DNA of 64,000 nt from Syngnathus acus (taxonomy: Eukaryota; Chordata; Actinopteri; Syngnathiformes; Syngnathidae). The translations under genes were made by a program, and so were the position numbers. The stretch lies in contig NC_051102.1 in assembly GCF_901709675.1 (NCBI RefSeq), positions 10,983,412 to 11,047,411 on the forward strand. Reading direction: 5' to 3'. Below are positions 61,983 to 64,000 of the stretch, piece after piece (position 1 is the stretch's first letter; each line of letters begins with the position of its first letter). The notes under the pieces are model-generated. The model was given only the letters and a program-made list of their open reading frames with translations. It was not told the DNA's origin and made no database searches.

Positions 61983-63879
61983 TCATCTGTTGGCCGGGAA
62001 GTAGTTGGGATCCAGGTAGTTGTAGCTGGTGCTCTGTGGCAGGCGGTAGTCGCGGTCCAGTAAAGTGTCGGGCTGGTACACGGGGTCCAAGTGGTGATTG
62101 GGCTTGTGGGTCTCGGTCTTGAACAAGCTGCACCGGGGAACGGGAAAAGTCAACTTACTTGCACATGACTAGTGCTCTGTGAAATACTAAAAGTGACTCT
62201 GAGGAGTTCACTTATGACCGAATGAAGTGTATCTGCTTTGTGCACGTCTCGCGACTGACCAGTCTGAACAGTTGGCGCAGAAATCCACGGTGCTGTCCGG
62301 GGGACAATCTTGACAGTGCCAGCGGCACACCTGGATGGGTTCCACGCCGCACACGTCGCACTAACACGTACAGAATGTGTGTGACATACCTTTGAAAGCG
62401 GAATAATGGTTGGAAGGTGGCATCACCTTGTATCCCAAGTGTCGCACAGCCGGCCTTGTCCTCGCAGAGCTCCTGAAGCTTTTGTTTCTTCAGACGCTTC
62501 AGCTCCAGCAGCTCTTTGTACTCTGGAAGATTACGCAGGTCCACGGGGATGCCATCGTCGTCCTGGCGACACACCCAAACAAACGAGTGAACTGACGGTG
62601 ATCCGGTGCGACGACCCGACCCGCATTGTCTACGTATGAAGTCATTTCATCCAATCCAATCCGATGAAGAAGAAAGCGCGCAAACCGACCGAGTCGTCGT
62701 CTGCGGGCTCGTGCATGGCGCCGTAGAACGCCACCCGCTCGTCGTCGTCGTCGTCATCGTCATCCATGAAGACGGGAGGCTCGTAGGAGGTGAGGAAGGT
62801 GGAGGGCCGGGAGAGGTGTTTGTTGAGGTGGTGCTGCCGCTTGCTGGTCGCCTGGCCAACAAACAACACCAAGCATGCGCTATTTTCGGTGTGGGGGTAG
62901 TCTTTTTTTTTTTTTTTAAAGACTAGATGGTGCCAAGGCGTTAGCGTACCTTCTTAGTGTACATGTACAGGTTGGGGGTCCTTCCGGGCACGGGGATTCC
63001 AGCTTTTGTCAGTTTAATGAAGTACTTCTGCACCCTGCTAGCAACCTGCAACCATGTCACAGGGAATCAGATCCAACAAATATTCATTGATTCAAATCCA
63101 ATTTTCAATATTTAGAGTTAAGTACATTGGAATGAATAAATGACTCAAATTTGCAGTCAACTTAAAGTGTTTCATTTGACCTGTTTGGCCGTCCGGTTGC
63201 CCAACTCGTCTGCGATCTTCTGCCACCTTTTGGACTCCACCTCCTCAGGAGGAAACTTGATAAGCAGCTCTTCCAGTTTCTTCTAACGGGTCCAAAGCCA
63301 ACACGGAGGACGTGTGATCGTGAACAACATGTCTGCCACACGACTGTGTTCATACGTGTGCTTTTTATTACCTGCTCATCCGCCGTCCACAGCTGGTTAA
63401 AGGTGTCGGGCTTGCTGGAGTGACAAAGCCTACCCCGGATCATCTGTAGACGCAGAGCAACAGTTACCGGGATGATGTTAAATGGCAGACCCATATTAGA
63501 AGGACTCTTAGGGGATGATGCCTTGGCCGGCCGGCTGCTTAAATCGGACCTGTGTCTGCCTGCCATTCTCTGGGGCGTCACTAGTAGGGAGTGACGAGTA
63601 CAAGGTGGAGGCTTCACAGTCTTTCTTGGGCTCGACGGGACTTTTGGGTCGGGCGGGCAAACCTAGGAAGGAAGGGGTAAAACCATTTAGAGCAAGGTGG
63701 CCATTTTGGACCGGCCGGCCGGCTGCCACACCTTTGTCAAAGATGAGCTTGAGCCGCCTGGTTTTCCGTTTCTTGTCGCAGAACTCCCTCTGGAAATCCC
63801 CGAGGCCAGAGGTGTACTGCTCCCACGCCAGGTCCGGGAGCTGAACGACACGCTGGGGACACGGCAGTCCCAGATTCAC
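61983..63879 (-). CDS. zzz3: zinc finger ZZ-type containing 3, C-terminal part
   Basis: Nine minus-strand exons: 63732-63879, 63550-63662, 63372-63443, 63181-63282, 62950-63045, 62690-62851, 62427-62562, 62260-62360 and 61983-62127 (stop 61983-61985). Earlier exons lie beyond the window. ZZZ3 is the histone H3-binding subunit of the ATAC acetyltransferase complex in the nucleus. Visible in order are a conserved [20 protein letters not shown] segment, a Myb/SANT domain ([15 protein letters not shown] ... [20 protein letters not shown]), an Asp8 run, and a ZZ zinc finger with [23 protein letters not shown] and a distal HKPNHHL. The protein ends in [14 protein letters not shown], matching the family C-terminus. 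Exon 62427-62562 does not join in frame to the ZZ exon: its last codons fit the family only as HLGYK in another frame, implying two bases missing (or one extra) near 62444-62449. Introns are 66-135 bp. Confidence 0.92.
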
Positions 63880-64000
63880 CTGAAGAAAGCCACCGAAATG
63901 CAACATGACTTTTGAAAGTAGGGCTGGGTGACATTGACTGAAAATAAACGTATTTTCAGATCCCCTCTTTGGTTTGGGAAAAATGACATGAATATGACAT

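Overview
The window is vertebrate nuclear DNA from a compact-genome ray-finned fish. Genes are split by GT-AG introns. Products match bony-vertebrate families over their full length, and microsatellites and fish-type retroelement tails are frequent. The species cannot be named from the sequence. Six protein-coding loci are visible, in the order rabggtb(+, 3' part) - st6galnac3(+) - st6galnac5(+) - pigk(-) - ak5(+) - zzz3(-, 3' part). This is the order and orientation of the human 1p31 block, as remembered, compressed into 64 kb. MSH4 and ASB17, which lie between RABGGTB and ST6GALNAC3 in human, are absent here: only about 0.8 kb separates those two genes.

Layout. 27-858: last four visible exons of the Rab geranylgeranyltransferase beta subunit. 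1950-9690: complete five-exon st6galnac3 (306 aa), with a 3' region to about 12.2 kb that contains an old tandem array. 12.2-16.8 kb: intergenic. 16855-29502: complete five-exon st6galnac5 (327 aa) with a 7.8 kb intron 2. 30.2-33.2 kb: intergenic, between convergent genes. 45631-34162: complete eleven-exon pigk on the minus strand (384 aa), with both catalytic residues of the GPI transamidase subunit. 45.63-46.34 kb: a short head-to-head interval shared by pigk and ak5. 46339-59815: ak5 in 14 recognisable exons. 63879-61983: the last nine exons of zzz3 on the minus strand, with Myb/SANT and ZZ domains.

The genes do not form one pathway. Both sialyltransferases are Golgi type II membrane enzymes that add alpha-2,6 sialic acid to GalNAc-containing glycans. 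pigk attaches GPI anchors in the ER, rabggtb prenylates Rab GTPases, ak5 is an adenylate kinase, and zzz3 is a chromatin reader.

The most notable observation is that ak5 looks broken. Exons 1-4 are clean. Exons 5, 6 and 7 carry single-base indels and a stop in the conserved DGFPR motif, and the second kinase domain has lost several substrate-binding residues. The four loci upstream (rabggtb, both sialyltransferases and pigk) show no indel across about 3.6 kb of coding sequence. zzz3 shows one frame break just before its ZZ domain, so sequence error must also be considered. Other points of interest are several diverged tandem arrays with units of 44 to 210 bp, a perfect DR5 element in a cluster of AGGTCA half-sites in st6galnac3 intron 3, upstream ORFs in three 5' leaders, a TG-repeat splice acceptor in ak5, and an excess of the palindrome GGCCGGCC. 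I found no evidence for a wholly new biological system.
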